Positions 9,518 through 19,329 of a DNA stretch of 64,000 bases are shown piece after piece. Position numbers and translations under genes: made by a program. Numbering within the stretch: position 1 is the stretch's first letter; every line of letters begins with the position of its first letter. The DNA is from Bizionia sp. M204. Its GTDB lineage: Bacteria > Bacteroidota > Bacteroidia > Flavobacteriales > Flavobacteriaceae. Location of the stretch: contig NZ_CP046242.1 of NCBI RefSeq assembly GCF_023205095.1, forward strand, positions 1,973,001-2,037,000, read 5' to 3'. Under the pieces are notes generated by a model. It ran no database searches, was not told the origin of the DNA, and saw only the letters and a list, made by a program, of their open reading frames with translations.

Positions 9518-10618
9518 TTAGTAGGTGTTTAGGATGTTAATAATTTTTATCACATCAGAATCTGACAGAATTGGGCTCATGGGAATACTAACCACATTGT
9601 TATGTATAGTTTCTGTAATGGGTAATTTTAAATGCGCATAGTTATGTAATGCCGTTTGCTTATGCGGTGGAATTGGGTAATGGATTAGGGTTTCCACATT
9701 ATGTGACTGCAAATAGTTTACAAACAAAGCTCTATCTTCTACCTGAACCACAAACACATGAAATACATGATTTTCAGAACCGTCATAGAATGGCAGTTTT
9801 ATTTTTGGGTTTTTAACACCTTTCAAATACTGATTTGCTACTCGGCGTCTTTCGTTATTATCAGCATCTAAATCTGGTAATTTAATATTTAAAAAAGCAG
9901 CTTGAAGGGCATCTAAACGTTTATTATAACCAACACGTGTATTTACATATTTTTTTTCAGAGCCATAATTTCGCAATTCAGAAATAGCCTTTGCTAATGC
10001 CTTATTGTTTGTTGTTACTGCGCCAGCATCACCTAATGCACCCAAATTTTTTCCTGGATAAAAGCTAAACGCAGCTGCATCTGCCAAATTTCCTGCTCTT
10101 TTTCCGTTGGAATATTTTGCTCCTTGCGCTTGAGCAGCATCTTCCACAACCAGTAAATTATGATTTTTAGCTAGATTATTTATGCCGTCCATATTGGCCA
10201 ATTGACCATATAAATGCACGACCAAAATAGCTCTTGTTTTTGATGAAATGTGTGTTTCAATTTTAGAAACATCAATGTTGTAAGTTTCTGGATCTGGCTC
10301 AACAAAAATAGGCTTTAAGTCGGCATGAATAATGGCTAAAACACTCGCTATAAACGTATTTGCAGGTACGATAACTTCATCACCAGGTTTTAATTTCCCT
10401 AATGCCATGTAGGCCTTAAAAATTAAAATTAAAGCATCCAATCCATTACTGATGCCTATGGTATATTTGGTACCACAATATTGTGAAAAACGCGTTTCAA
10501 AGGCATCAACTTCAGGACCAAGAATGTAGCTGCCATTTTTTAAAAATTGCTGAAATTTTTCTTGAAATGCTGCTTCATAACGTGCATTTATTGCTGGAAG
10601 ATCTAGAAATTTTATCAT
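9518..10618 (-). CDS. fdtB: dTDP-3-oxo-6-deoxyhexose aminotransferase (FdtB/QdtB type)
   Basis: A 366-residue DegT/DnrJ/EryC1 aminotransferase. VVED at 157-160 supplies the aspartate that contacts the PLP ring nitrogen, and [16 protein letters not shown] holds the PLP lysine, K190. Length and motifs match sugar 3-aminotransferases using glutamate as amino donor. Together with the ketoisomerase at 4697 it would make dTDP-3-amino-3,6-dideoxy-galactose or -glucose. It sits between the flippase (adjacent) and an acyltransferase-like gene (4-bp overlap), as expected of one operon. A left-handed beta-helix FdtC/QdtC acetyltransferase, the usual third step, is not present in the window. Confidence 0.85.
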   Translation of the reverse strand: MIKFLDLPAINARYEAAFQEKFQQFLKNGSYILGPEVDAFETRFSQYCGTKYTIGISNGLDALILIFKAYMALGKLKPGDEVIVPANTFIASVLAIIHADLKPIFVEPDPETYNIDVSKIETHISSKTRAILVVHLYGQLANMDGINNLAKNHNLLVVEDAAQAQGAKYSNGKRAGNLADAAAFSFYPGKNLGALGDAGAVTTNNKALAKAISELRNYGSEKKYVNTRVGYNKRLDALQAAFLNIKLPDLDADNNERRRVANQYLKGVKNPKIKLPFYDGSENHVFHVFVVQVEDRALFVNYLQSHNVETLIHYPIPPHKQTALHNYAHLKLPITETIHNNVVSIPMSPILSDSDVIKIINILNTY

Positions 10619-11613
10619 AGCATCACGTTATTTAGTTTTACATGATTACACACGGGTACCGAATAAAAATCTTGTGTCATACTACGAGCTCCAAATCCTT
10701 CTTTCCAATAGAGTAATCCAGAATTCACCTGTTTACCTTGATTTTCGTTAGAAATACCAAAGTCGAAAAATGGTTTATTTTTAAAGGCAGTTTTCAAAAG
10801 AAAGTCATGTAAAAAATCCAAACTCCCTAATTGATTTTTATCCGCATTCCCCGAAATATATTGCGAATGTGCTACCTGATCTGTTATAAAAATCGTGGTT
10901 CCAGCAACCAATTCATTATTTCTATAAACGTTGAATTGCTTAATATTATTAGGAAAACGCTCTTGTAATAATTTAATTTCGTTTAATGAATGAACTGGTT
11001 TCGCGTCATGCTTTTCTTCCAAATTCGGTATAAGAATGGTATTCCAAAAATCATCAAAAAGATTGTCATTTTTAACGACTAATTGATTTTTAACACCACG
11101 TTTTACGCCATCCTTTCGGTCTTTTGAAAATGCTACTTCTTCAGAAAGTTTCACAACTGAAAGCATATCACGCCTGATTAATTTGGCTTCCATTAAAAAC
11201 ATGAGGTAGTTACTTTCATCGCTTGGAATACTTGAATATATGGCAGGCAATTGTTTAATTTGCAATGTATTAAACCCTTCAGATTCGAAAAACAGAAGAA
11301 GACTTTTAAAAATTTCTAAAACCGCATGAAATTTTAATTTGGCACTATATACCAAACCTCCATAGGTTAACCCTTGATGACTAAAAATTGTTTTTTCTAC
11401 TTTATTAGCTGGAAAAACGGCAATAGGTTTATCATTTTTAAATATAATTACAGACGCATCCTGAAAACGATCTTGATGATAGTCTATAAAATCCCGATGG
11501 AATAAAAACGTACCATTTTTAGAATTATAAACCAATTTATTCCATTGAGAATAAAAAGACGGTTCGTAAAACTGAACAGCATATGTAGAATTATTTAAAT
11601 GGCTATCGGTCAA
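10615..11613 (-). CDS. FemAB/GNAT-like acyltransferase (TTG start)
   Basis: A 332-residue protein with the layout of the FemAB-like double-GNAT family: an N-terminal [23 protein letters not shown] region and a C-terminal half with LVAGTTIFI and a [11 protein letters not shown] motif typical of GNAT-type enzymes in polysaccharide loci. Members transfer acyl or aminoacyl groups to amines. The TTG start at 11613 overlaps the TGA of the upstream gene (TTGA), and the end overlaps fdtB by 4 bp. Because no FdtC-like acetyltransferase is nearby, this protein is a reasonable candidate to N-acylate the 3-amino sugar; that link is inference. Confidence 0.7.
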   Translation of the reverse strand: MTDSHLNNSTYAVQFYEPSFYSQWNKLVYNSKNGTFLFHRDFIDYHQDRFQDASVIIFKNDKPIAVFPANKVEKTIFSHQGLTYGGLVYSAKLKFHAVLEIFKSLLLFFESEGFNTLQIKQLPAIYSSIPSDESNYLMFLMEAKLIRRDMLSVVKLSEEVAFSKDRKDGVKRGVKNQLVVKNDNLFDDFWNTILIPNLEEKHDAKPVHSLNEIKLLQERFPNNIKQFNVYRNNELVAGTTIFITDQVAHSQYISGNADKNQLGSLDFLHDFLLKTAFKNKPFFDFGISNENQGKQVNSGLLYWKEGFGARSMTQDFYSVPVCNHVKLNNVML

Positions 11614-12917
11614 AATTTAAATTTATTTATAAGCGGTTTCAAGAACCACCAATCGCTTTCTTTAAAATACAACAACACACTAATAATAATTAAAAATTCA
11701 AAAGGAAAACTGAATCTATTATTGGTACCATAAGTTAATAGTGCTTGAAGTATGGACGCTATAAATATAACAGACATTATTATAAAACCGATATCTATTG
11801 TTCTATTTTTAATGGCTTTTATAATTAATACTGGCACTAAGAGTAAAAAAACAATTCGGAATAGATATATAATAGGTTCCTGAATATACCAAATACCTCG
11901 AAATAGTTTGTTGGCGTATTTAAAATTGAAATCGTTATAATTCCAATAAAGCGTAGGGTTCCAGAAATCGCGCCAAGAATAAAAAACCACTTGATGCAAG
12001 TATTCCATGGGATTGTTGGCAATGGTAACTTTAGCATATTCTGTTAGCGCTTTGGATAATTCGGAAAACTCCATATGGTATTTATCATAGGCGCCATCGT
12101 CATAAGCATACCAAATGGACATGGCAATGTCTTTATTTTCTAGAATGGCTTGGTCTCTATAGGCTACATAAGGCTCTGAAAGCCATTTGAATTCATCGGG
12201 AGATTTTTCGGCAAAACGCACACAATTCTGGGAGATATAAACACCCATTAAGGTGGTAGAAGAAAAATAACCGTGATGTTTTTCTACAACCGAAGACCAT
12301 CCTAGATACGCTAATACAGGAAATACTAAAATGATAAATCGCGAGGCTAATAATTTAAAATTTTTAGGCTCCTGTAAAAACCAAAAACCGTATAATAGAA
12401 AAGGAATATATAGATAAAATGGCTTGGTAAGCACCAAATAACCAAATAGTAAACCCAGTATCACATGCATAGCAAACGTTTGCTTGTTTAGGGTAATTAA
12501 GTAAAAAGCCAGCGTGATTAATAACAGGACAAAGGTTTCCATTAAAATGGCCGTTTCAAAAAAGTAAATATGAATAAACGTTTGTAAAAACATCGTGATA
12601 TAAAGACTTTGTTTTTTTGAAAACCTTAAATTCTGTAATAATAAATACCACAAAACAGCTGTTAAAATACCAAATAGAAATTGATAAAAAACAGTACCAT
12701 ACAAATTTCCAAAGGACAGTGCTATAATTAATGCATAACCTGGCGTTCGTGCACCATCATAGCCCGAATAACTTAAGGCAGAAATATGCTGGGCCAAATC
12801 AATATAGCCCGAGCTATCTGGATAGATAGTAACATGCGTATAAAACACAAAAAAGATGAACATACGCACCAGTAAACCAAACGCACTGATATAAATTATA
12901 TTGGTATCCTTTATCAT
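11610..12917 (-). CDS. Polytopic GT-C-like (ArnT/GT39-type) membrane glycosyltransferase
   Basis: A 435-residue membrane protein with about ten hydrophobic segments. An acidic periplasmic-loop motif after the first helix (YPDSSGYIDLAQ) is followed by RTPGYALI, the pattern of lipid-phosphosugar-dependent GT-C enzymes. These use undecaprenyl-phosphate-sugar donors on the outer face of the inner membrane. The neighbouring upstream gene (12955) encodes a GT2 of the type that makes such donors, 37 bp away and in the same direction. The soluble C-terminal sensor part of some family members is missing. A Wzy-type polymerase function cannot be excluded. Confidence 0.7.
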   Translation of the reverse strand: MIKDTNIIYISAFGLLVRMFIFFVFYTHVTIYPDSSGYIDLAQHISALSYSGYDGARTPGYALIIALSFGNLYGTVFYQFLFGILTAVLWYLLLQNLRFSKKQSLYITMFLQTFIHIYFFETAILMETFVLLLITLAFYLITLNKQTFAMHVILGLLFGYLVLTKPFYLYIPFLLYGFWFLQEPKNFKLLASRFIILVFPVLAYLGWSSVVEKHHGYFSSTTLMGVYISQNCVRFAEKSPDEFKWLSEPYVAYRDQAILENKDIAMSIWYAYDDGAYDKYHMEFSELSKALTEYAKVTIANNPMEYLHQVVFYSWRDFWNPTLYWNYNDFNFKYANKLFRGIWYIQEPIIYLFRIVFLLLVPVLIIKAIKNRTIDIGFIIMSVIFIASILQALLTYGTNNRFSFPFEFLIIISVLLYFKESDWWFLKPLINKFKF

Positions 12918-12954
12918 ATTTATAAAATAGCCTTATTATTTAATAGTTGGGATT

Positions 12955-13893
12955 TCAAATTTTCCAATTTTCTACTATTTGAGATTCTGTAAAATAGGCA
13001 ACCTTCTTATGTCCGGTTTGCTTGCTCAAAATATTTAATTGAAGCGACCCTAAAACAAAAACACCTATACTTATTAATAAGGAATTAAAAAGCGTTGCCA
13101 TCAAGGTACTACTCCAACCAGGAACAGCAACATCAATCACATATTTTTTATAGAGAATAAAGCCTGTTAAAATAAGGATACCTAAAATTAAAAACATACA
13201 AAGTTTTATAAACACAAAAAGCAAGCTTTGAGCATTTTCCACGAAGGAATTGACGGCATGATAAAATAAGTTTTTGAAACCCATTTTAGATTCGCCCGAA
13301 ATTCGTTGATTCCTATCCCACTTCACTTGTGTTTTATAGCATTTCTGATTATCGAGAAAAGCCGCTAAATGCACAAAAGAATTTTCCGTAGCCGTGTTGA
13401 CCAGTTTCGGACTCATCATACAGAAATTACCAAAGTTTAAGCGTTTACCAATAACTACTTTAAATAAGCTTTGATATAAGCGATAAAAGAATTTAAAGCG
13501 CCAGTTTTCATTACGCTTGCCGCGGATTACCTGTACCAAATCCTTATCTGTATGTTTTAATAATTCTTGTATAGCGGCAGGATCATCTTCACCATCTGCA
13601 TCCATGATTATTACATTATCAAAATTTTTAGAATGTGCGTAAATGAGTCCTTGTTGAATAGCTTTTTGATGTCCCATATTGAATTTCAAAGCTAGCAACA
13701 CAGTGTTTATAGTAGGTGACGCTATCTTTAGGTTTTGAATTCGTGCTTTAGTATCATCAAGTGAGCCATCATCAATATAAATCAGTTCGAATAAAAAAGG
13801 AAGTTTTTCTAATTCAGTTACAAGCTGATTAGTAAGAATATCAATTCCTGAACTTTCATTAAAACAAGGTAAAAGAACGGCTATTTTTTTCAT
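12955..13893 (-). CDS. Polyprenyl-phosphate glycosyltransferase (GtrB/DPM1-like GT2)
   Basis: A 312-residue GT2 enzyme: VLLPCFNE at the N-terminus, DDGSLDDT near residue 41, a DADGEDDP catalytic stretch near residue 100, and two C-terminal transmembrane helices (roughly 225-250 and 265-290). This architecture is that of GtrB, ArnC and dolichol-phosphate-mannose synthases, which load a sugar from a nucleotide donor onto polyprenyl phosphate. It most likely serves the GT-C-like protein encoded just downstream at 11610. It is divergent from the gene at 14176; the 282-bp gap between them should hold both promoters, though no clear TAnnTTTG box was picked out. Confidence 0.82.
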   Translation of the reverse strand: MKKIAVLLPCFNESSGIDILTNQLVTELEKLPFLFELIYIDDGSLDDTKARIQNLKIASPTINTVLLALKFNMGHQKAIQQGLIYAHSKNFDNVIIMDADGEDDPAAIQELLKHTDKDLVQVIRGKRNENWRFKFFYRLYQSLFKVVIGKRLNFGNFCMMSPKLVNTATENSFVHLAAFLDNQKCYKTQVKWDRNQRISGESKMGFKNLFYHAVNSFVENAQSLLFVFIKLCMFLILGILILTGFILYKKYVIDVAVPGWSSTLMATLFNSLLISIGVFVLGSLQLNILSKQTGHKKVAYFTESQIVENWKI

Positions 13894-14175
13894 GTAATTT
13901 TATAAAATTAAAAATACAGTTTCTCTATTTGGTTAGCTTATTAAAAACAACTTCATTCTGTGCATTTTTGTCATTATAATTACCAATAGGTTCCCATTTG
14001 GAAAAAGGTATAAAACTTTTATGTACTTAAAGTTATTTTCAACTTGTTTGGGCTTTCAGTAAAATTGACATTACGCGTATGTAAGCACTAAAATACTTAT
14101 TATTTTAAAACATTTGGTCGTTCTAAAAATTTTATTAGTTTATCTTTCACAACTCAATTAGTATTCAGTCTATCC

Positions 14176-15462
14176 ATGTTGAAAAAACGGAACATAACTT
14201 ATAAGAAAGGTATTGAAATTATTCTTTATGCGCTGGTCTTCCTCTATTGTATTTTCCATGATGCTATTTATTCCCCAGATACACCTAGTTACATAAATGC
14301 AAACATCTATAGATCGCCTGGTTATCCTATTTTTACCAGGTCTATTCAAATCGTTTTTCAAGGTTATTTTAATTTTTTTATTGTTTTAATTCAAGCACTA
14401 TTAGGCCTTTTTGCAGTTTACACCATTAGCTCAAAGGTTCGTAAAATTCTAGAATTAAATTATGTATTACATCTGATTTTTTTAGTACTCTTACTTTTTC
14501 CTTTTTTTTCACCATTACAAGTGGCAAACAATATTAGTTCTGAAGGTTTAAGCTATCCTTTATATTTATTCTTTTTATCTTTTTCTTTAGATTTCATAAT
14601 ACTGAATACCAAGAAGTCCTTTATTTATATAATAATTTGCAGCATCTTTTTGGCTTTAACCCGAGGACAATTTTTAATACTTCCATTTGTTTTGGCCATT
14701 TTATATATTTTTAAATATAAAAGAACCGTATTTAATCGGTTTCATTTAACGAGGTTTATGCTATTATTGATTATCCCTTTTATTTCAATTTTGGTAGATA
14801 AATCATATCATAAAATAAAAGATGGCTTATTCATTTCCACGCCATTCACTTACATAAATGCTGCTGCATCAGCATTATATATTAGCAAGGCTGAAGATGT
14901 TAATAGTTTAGAAAATGAGGATTATAAACACATATTTAATGATTGTTATTCCTTTATCTCAAAAAATAAATGGCTTTTATCTAGTGAAGAACGAATGAGT
15001 AACGCTGAAGATTATAAGCACTTTCACAGAAATTTAGGAAAAATATGCAATTTAACACTACATGAACGAGGTACAGCGTATTTTCTAAACAAAAATAATA
15101 CGATTGTCGAAGCCAGATATTATACGGAGCAAGCTGCTAAAGCTATGTTTCCCATATTAGTGAAAAATAATTTTAAGGAATGGATTTGTTTGTTTTACAG
15201 TAATTTAATTTATGGTTTTAAACTACCAATACTATTTATATTTGTTTTATTCGCGATGCTTTTTAGTGCCTTTAAAGCAATTAAAGTATCAAATAAAAAC
15301 GTTTATATAATATTATTTCTATCTGCTTTAATTCTATCAAATGCATTAGTTGTTGCATTTGCCAGCCATTCTATCATGAGGTATTTATTTTATAATTATT
15401 CATTGTTTTTTTTAATCCTTGTGTCCTTTTTTAAATATATAAATCATGTCAGAGAAAATTGA
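14176..15462 (+). CDS. Polytopic GT-C-like membrane protein
   Basis: A 428-residue protein with about ten hydrophobic segments. After the first helix it has SPDTPSYINAN followed by RSPGYPIF, the same acidic-loop and R-x-PGY pattern as the protein encoded at 11610, so I read it as another lipid-phosphosugar-dependent GT-C enzyme. A soluble loop covers about residues 230-320. Its end overlaps the next gene by 17 bp, so the two are translated together. No close family name is recognised, and a polymerase role remains possible. Confidence 0.65.
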   Translation: MLKKRNITYKKGIEIILYALVFLYCIFHDAIYSPDTPSYINANIYRSPGYPIFTRSIQIVFQGYFNFFIVLIQALLGLFAVYTISSKVRKILELNYVLHLIFLVLLLFPFFSPLQVANNISSEGLSYPLYLFFLSFSLDFIILNTKKSFIYIIICSIFLALTRGQFLILPFVLAILYIFKYKRTVFNRFHLTRFMLLLIIPFISILVDKSYHKIKDGLFISTPFTYINAAASALYISKAEDVNSLENEDYKHIFNDCYSFISKNKWLLSSEERMSNAEDYKHFHRNLGKICNLTLHERGTAYFLNKNNTIVEARYYTEQAAKAMFPILVKNNFKEWICLFYSNLIYGFKLPILFIFVLFAMLFSAFKAIKVSNKNVYIILFLSALILSNALVVAFASHSIMRYLFYNYSLFFLILVSFFKYINHVREN

Positions 15463-16606
15463 ATTATCTATTGTAATGCCTTGCCTAAATGAGGCGGAAA
15501 CTTTAGAGATTTGTATTAGAAAAGCACAAAGTTTTTTAATAAAAAATCATGTGCGTGGTGAAATTATAATTGCTGATAATGGTAGTACTGATGGTTCACA
15601 AAATATTGCTAATTTACTTAATGCCCAAATAGTAACTATATTAGAAAAAGGTTATGGAAGTGCTCTTCGTGGTGGCATCAAGGCTGCATCTGGCAAATAC
15701 ATTATAATGGCAGATGCAGATGATAGTTATGACTTTGAATCGCTTTTACCATTTTTAACAACCTTAAGATCTGGTTCAGATTTTGTTATAGGAAATCGGT
15801 TTAAAGGCGGAATTGAAAAAGGTGCCATGCCATTTTTACATAAATATTTGGGGAATCCTGTTCTCTCCTTTTTGGGTAGATTGTTTTTTAGAATTGAAAT
15901 AGGCGACTTCCATTGTGGTTTACGCGGGTTTTCAAAAGAAGCATACCTTAAGATGAATTTAAAAACTACTGGAATGGAATTTGCTTCAGAAATGATAGTT
16001 AAATCCAAACTCAATAATCTTTCAATGGTGGAAGTTCCTACAAAACTACATCAGGATGGTAGAACAAGACCACCACATTTGAATACATGGCGAGATGGCT
16101 GGCGTCATCTTCGTTTTTTATTATTGTACAGCCCAACTTGGTTGTTTTTAATCCCTGGAATTACGTTAATGGTTTTAGGTTTTTGCGTGTCCGTATTATT
16201 AATAATTCAACCAGTAATTATAAAACATATTATGCTGGACATACATACCCTTTTGTATTCATCTAGCATGATTCTTATTGGGTTTCAATTTTTTGTTTTT
16301 TATGCACTTACCAAAATATACGCCGTTGAAAATGGATTACTACTAAAAAGCAATCGCTACAACAAACTATTTAAATATTTGAATCTAGAAACAGGACTGA
16401 TAACTGGTGGCGTATTTCTAATAATTGGAATTACATTGAGCTTTTATGGATTTTCTATTTGGAAAGACACCCATTTTGGCAACTTAAATCCATCTCATAC
16501 ATTCCGGATAATAATACCTGCAGTATTCACTATATTATTTGGTATGCAGATTATATTTTTCAGTTTATTTTTTAGTATCCTAGGTTTAAAAAATAATCCA
16601 AATTAA
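15446..16606 (+). CDS. Polyprenyl-phosphate glycosyltransferase (DPG synthase-like GT2)
   Basis: A 386-residue GT2 enzyme with SIVMPCLNEAETL, ADNGSTDGS and MADADDSYDF in the catalytic domain, and about four hydrophobic segments from residue 230 on. This matches the GtrB/dolichyl-phosphate-glucose synthase group found in many surface-glycan loci; the FHCGLRGF stretch is typical. It would make the polyprenyl-phosphate sugar used by its overlapping partner at 14176. The extra C-terminal membrane region is longer than the two helices of the relative at 12955. Last gene of the locus, followed by the typA terminator on the other strand. Confidence 0.82.
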   Translation: MSEKIELSIVMPCLNEAETLEICIRKAQSFLIKNHVRGEIIIADNGSTDGSQNIANLLNAQIVTILEKGYGSALRGGIKAASGKYIIMADADDSYDFESLLPFLTTLRSGSDFVIGNRFKGGIEKGAMPFLHKYLGNPVLSFLGRLFFRIEIGDFHCGLRGFSKEAYLKMNLKTTGMEFASEMIVKSKLNNLSMVEVPTKLHQDGRTRPPHLNTWRDGWRHLRFLLLYSPTWLFLIPGITLMVLGFCVSVLLIIQPVIIKHIMLDIHTLLYSSSMILIGFQFFVFYALTKIYAVENGLLLKSNRYNKLFKYLNLETGLITGGVFLIIGITLSFYGFSIWKDTHFGNLNPSHTFRIIIPAVFTILFGMQIIFFSLFFSILGLKNNPN

Positions 16607-16728
16607 TTCTATTTTTTAATCTAGTTGCAGTTAACAATTCTCGGAGTTTGCTAAAGACATGATAAAATGATTGCAACACATTCCTGAATTAAATTACCTA
16701 TTTTTTTTATATTCTTATAAAACAAAAA

Positions 16729-16756
16729 AAGAGGAATCGTTTTACGGATTCCTCTT
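16729..16756 (-). terminator. Intrinsic terminator of typA
   Basis: A perfect 10-bp stem (16729-16738 with 16747-16756, arm AAGAGGAATC) and an 8-nt loop. On the minus strand it is followed by a run of seven T. It starts 29 bp after the typA stop. Confidence 0.85.
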
Positions 16757-16785
16757 GAGGGTATAATTAAGTACTCGAATTTTGA

Positions 16786-18585
16786 TTAGAAATTCTTATT
16801 ACGTTTTCTTTCAACTTCTGTTAAGTAAATTTTACGCAAACGAATATGGTTTGGTGTAACCTCAACATACTCATCTTTCTGGATATATTCTAAAGCTTCT
16901 TCTAAAGAGAACTTTATTGCCGGAACAATCTTGGCTTTATCATCAGCACCAGAACTACGAACGTTACTTAACTTCTTGGTTTTTGTTACGTTAATGGCCA
17001 TATCGTCACCACGTGAGTTTTCACCAATTACTTGACCTTCGTAAATATCTTCACCTGGATCGACGAAAAACTTACCACGATCTTGTAATTTATCAATAGA
17101 GTAAGGAATTGCTTGACCTTTTTCCATAGATACTAATGAACCATTTTGACGTTCTGGAATACCACCTTTTAACGGTTGGTATTCTTTAAAACGGTGTGCC
17201 ATAATAGCTTCACCCGCTGTAGCTGTTAATAATTGGTTACGTAAACCAATAATTCCACGAGATGGTACAATAAACTGACAAACCATACGGTCGCCTTTAG
17301 CTTCCATACTAGTCATTTCACCTTTACGCATGGTTACCATTTCAATAGCTTTCCCTGAAACATGTTCTGGTAAATCAATTGTCATTTCTTCAACTGGCTC
17401 ACATTTTACACCATCAATTACCTTGATAATTACTTGTGGTTGACCAATTTGAAGCTCATAACCTTCACGACGCATGGTTTCTATTAATACCGATAAGTGT
17501 AATACACCACGACCAAAAACCATAAATTTATCTGCACTATCCGTTTCTTCAACACGTAATGCTAAATTTTTCTCTAGTTCTTTAAATAAACGGTCTTTAA
17601 TATGACGAGACGTTACAAATTTACCATCCTGACCAAAAAATGGCGAATCATTAATTGTAAATAACATACTCATTGTTGGTTCATCAATAGCAATTGTTTT
17701 TAAACCTTCTGGGTTTTCAGCATCTGCAACCGTATCGCCAATTTCAAAACCTTCAAGTCCTACAATAGCACAAATATCACCTACTTGAACTTCTTCTACT
17801 TTTTTACGACCTACACCTTCAAAAACATGTAACTCCTTAATTCTGTTTTTCACAATGCTTCCGTCTCTTTTTACTAACGAAATATTCTGACCAACTTTAA
17901 GTTCACCACGTGTTAAACGACCAATAGCTATTCGACCGGTGAAAGACGAAAAATCTAAAGATGTAATTAACATTTGTGTGTTTCCTTCTGGAATTTTTGG
18001 CGCTGGAATATGCTCAATAACCATATCTAATAATGGCTCTATATTATCTGTTTCAACTTTCCAGTCGTCACTCATCCAGTTATTTTTAGCTGAACCGTAA
18101 ACGGTTGGAAAATCTAACTGCCACTCCTCTGCACCTAATTCGAACATAAGATCGAATACTTTTTCATGCACCTCATCTGGTGTACAGTTTTCTTTATCTA
18201 CTTTATTAATAACTACGCAAGGCTTTAAACCTAAATCGATAGCTTTCTGCAACACAAAACGCGTTTGAGGCATTGGACCTTCAAAAGCATCAACTAATAA
18301 GCAAACACCATCAGCCATGTTTAAAACACGTTCCACTTCACCACCAAAATCGGCGTGACCAGGTGTATCAATAATATTAATTTTTGTGCCTTTATAAATT
18401 ACCGATACGTTTTTAGATGTAATAGTAATTCCACGTTCACGTTCTAAATCATTATTATCTAATATTAAATCACCTGTATTTTCGTTTTCACGAAACAATT
18501 GACAGTGGTACATAATTTTATCCACCAAGGTAGTTTTACCGTGATCGACGTGAGCAATGATTGCAATGTTTTTTATTTGAGCCAT
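16786..18585 (-). CDS. typA: Ribosome-associated GTPase TypA/BipA
   Basis: A 599-residue translational GTPase. The G1 loop AHVDHGKTT is at 11-19, the G2 region has RERGITI, G3 is DTPGHADFGGEV and G4 is NKVDK. EF-G-like domains follow and the C-terminal domain unique to BipA ends the protein. Length is the usual ~600. TypA binds the 70S ribosome and helps late 50S assembly and growth under stress and cold. It stands alone, with its own promoter (18610-18617) and terminator, between the polysaccharide locus and kdsA. Confidence 0.95.
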   Translation of the reverse strand: MAQIKNIAIIAHVDHGKTTLVDKIMYHCQLFRENENTGDLILDNNDLERERGITITSKNVSVIYKGTKINIIDTPGHADFGGEVERVLNMADGVCLLVDAFEGPMPQTRFVLQKAIDLGLKPCVVINKVDKENCTPDEVHEKVFDLMFELGAEEWQLDFPTVYGSAKNNWMSDDWKVETDNIEPLLDMVIEHIPAPKIPEGNTQMLITSLDFSSFTGRIAIGRLTRGELKVGQNISLVKRDGSIVKNRIKELHVFEGVGRKKVEEVQVGDICAIVGLEGFEIGDTVADAENPEGLKTIAIDEPTMSMLFTINDSPFFGQDGKFVTSRHIKDRLFKELEKNLALRVEETDSADKFMVFGRGVLHLSVLIETMRREGYELQIGQPQVIIKVIDGVKCEPVEEMTIDLPEHVSGKAIEMVTMRKGEMTSMEAKGDRMVCQFIVPSRGIIGLRNQLLTATAGEAIMAHRFKEYQPLKGGIPERQNGSLVSMEKGQAIPYSIDKLQDRGKFFVDPGEDIYEGQVIGENSRGDDMAINVTKTKKLSNVRSSGADDKAKIVPAIKFSLEEALEYIQKDEYVEVTPNHIRLRKIYLTEVERKRNKNF

Positions 18586-18936
18586 ATATGGTGCCTTATT
18601 TTAAGCCTGCAAAGGTACATTAAATTATTTTCTAATTTAACATCTGAACAAATAAATGTTAATCACCTCGTAATATTAGGGTTATGAAGGAATAATTGTA
18701 AGTTAATTCCGTATTTACAAGGAATAAATCCATGAGAATTCATGCTAAAAAATCAACTTTTTACACCCCGTCTAAATAGTTAATAATTTGTTATATTCGG
18801 GTTTTAATATACGAACTATTTGTATATTTCGTTGTATAATAATTGATAGTAAAAGTATTTACACCTGATAATTAATAGCAAAAAAAGGTATACTATTTAC
18901 TACAAAATATAAGTTTAAAACCTAATTTTTGTAGAC
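18586..18936. other. Intergenic region between typA and the 18937 gene
   Basis: The left part holds the minus-strand typA promoter. The rest is very AT-rich, with short imperfect repeats around 18790-18840 built on TATATTCG and TATACGAA. I see no additional gene or clear terminator. Confidence 0.5.
18610..18617 (-). promoter_or_regulatory. typA promoter, -7 box
   Basis: TACCTTTG on the minus strand fits the Bacteroidota -7 consensus TAnnTTTG and lies about 25 nt upstream of the typA ATG. No clear -33 TTG was identified. Confidence 0.55.
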
Positions 18937-19296
18937 ATGAAACCAATAAATGAGTATTATAAGTTTATTCCATATTTATATTTTATTGCAGCCATAGCCT
19001 ATTGGTTTACGGATGTAAATAGAAACGAAGGCATCTCTGCTTATCCTATTTTATTGTTTGCCCTACCCTTTGTTTGGCAACTGTTTAAACCGAGCAAGCA
19101 TCTTAATTTTACTTTAGGTATTGTTTTTGTGTGCTTATCGTCCTATATGATTTTAGCCTATTTATCAGATCTGTTTAAAATTATTTCATTTTCAGAAACC
19201 GTTAAAAGCTTCATCATTGTAGGCGGTCTGTTTGTTTTCACCAATTTTGCCATGTCCCTTTGGATGATAAGAAATAGCATAAAAAAAACTTTTTAA
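18937..19296 (+). CDS. Small four-helix membrane protein of unknown function
   Basis: A 119-residue protein with four hydrophobic segments at about 10-28, 38-55, 57-75 and 88-112, and a basic C-terminal end (RNSIKKTF). I do not recognise the family. A possible -7 element (TAATTTTTG, one base longer than consensus) lies just upstream. The gene precedes kdsA by 33 bp, but kdsA has its own promoter inside that gap, so they need not be one operon. Confidence 0.7.
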   Translation: MKPINEYYKFIPYLYFIAAIAYWFTDVNRNEGISAYPILLFALPFVWQLFKPSKHLNFTLGIVFVCLSSYMILAYLSDLFKIISFSETVKSFIIVGGLFVFTNFAMSLWMIRNSIKKTF

Positions 19297-19301
19297 ATGT
19301 G

Positions 19302-19309
19302 TATCTTTG
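19302..19309 (+). promoter_or_regulatory. kdsA promoter, -7 box
   Basis: TATCTTTG is a perfect TAnnTTTG match 20 bp before the kdsA ATG, which implies a short leader of roughly 13 nt. Confidence 0.6.
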
Positions 19310-19329
19310 CAGACTAAAATTCAGTCCAA

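Noticed and set aside
9518-10618. FdtB-type gene as a UDP-sugar (PseC/ArnB-like) aminotransferase
   Set aside because: The adjacent FdtA-type ketoisomerase and overall motif pattern favour the dTDP-3-keto route; no Pse or Arn companions are present.
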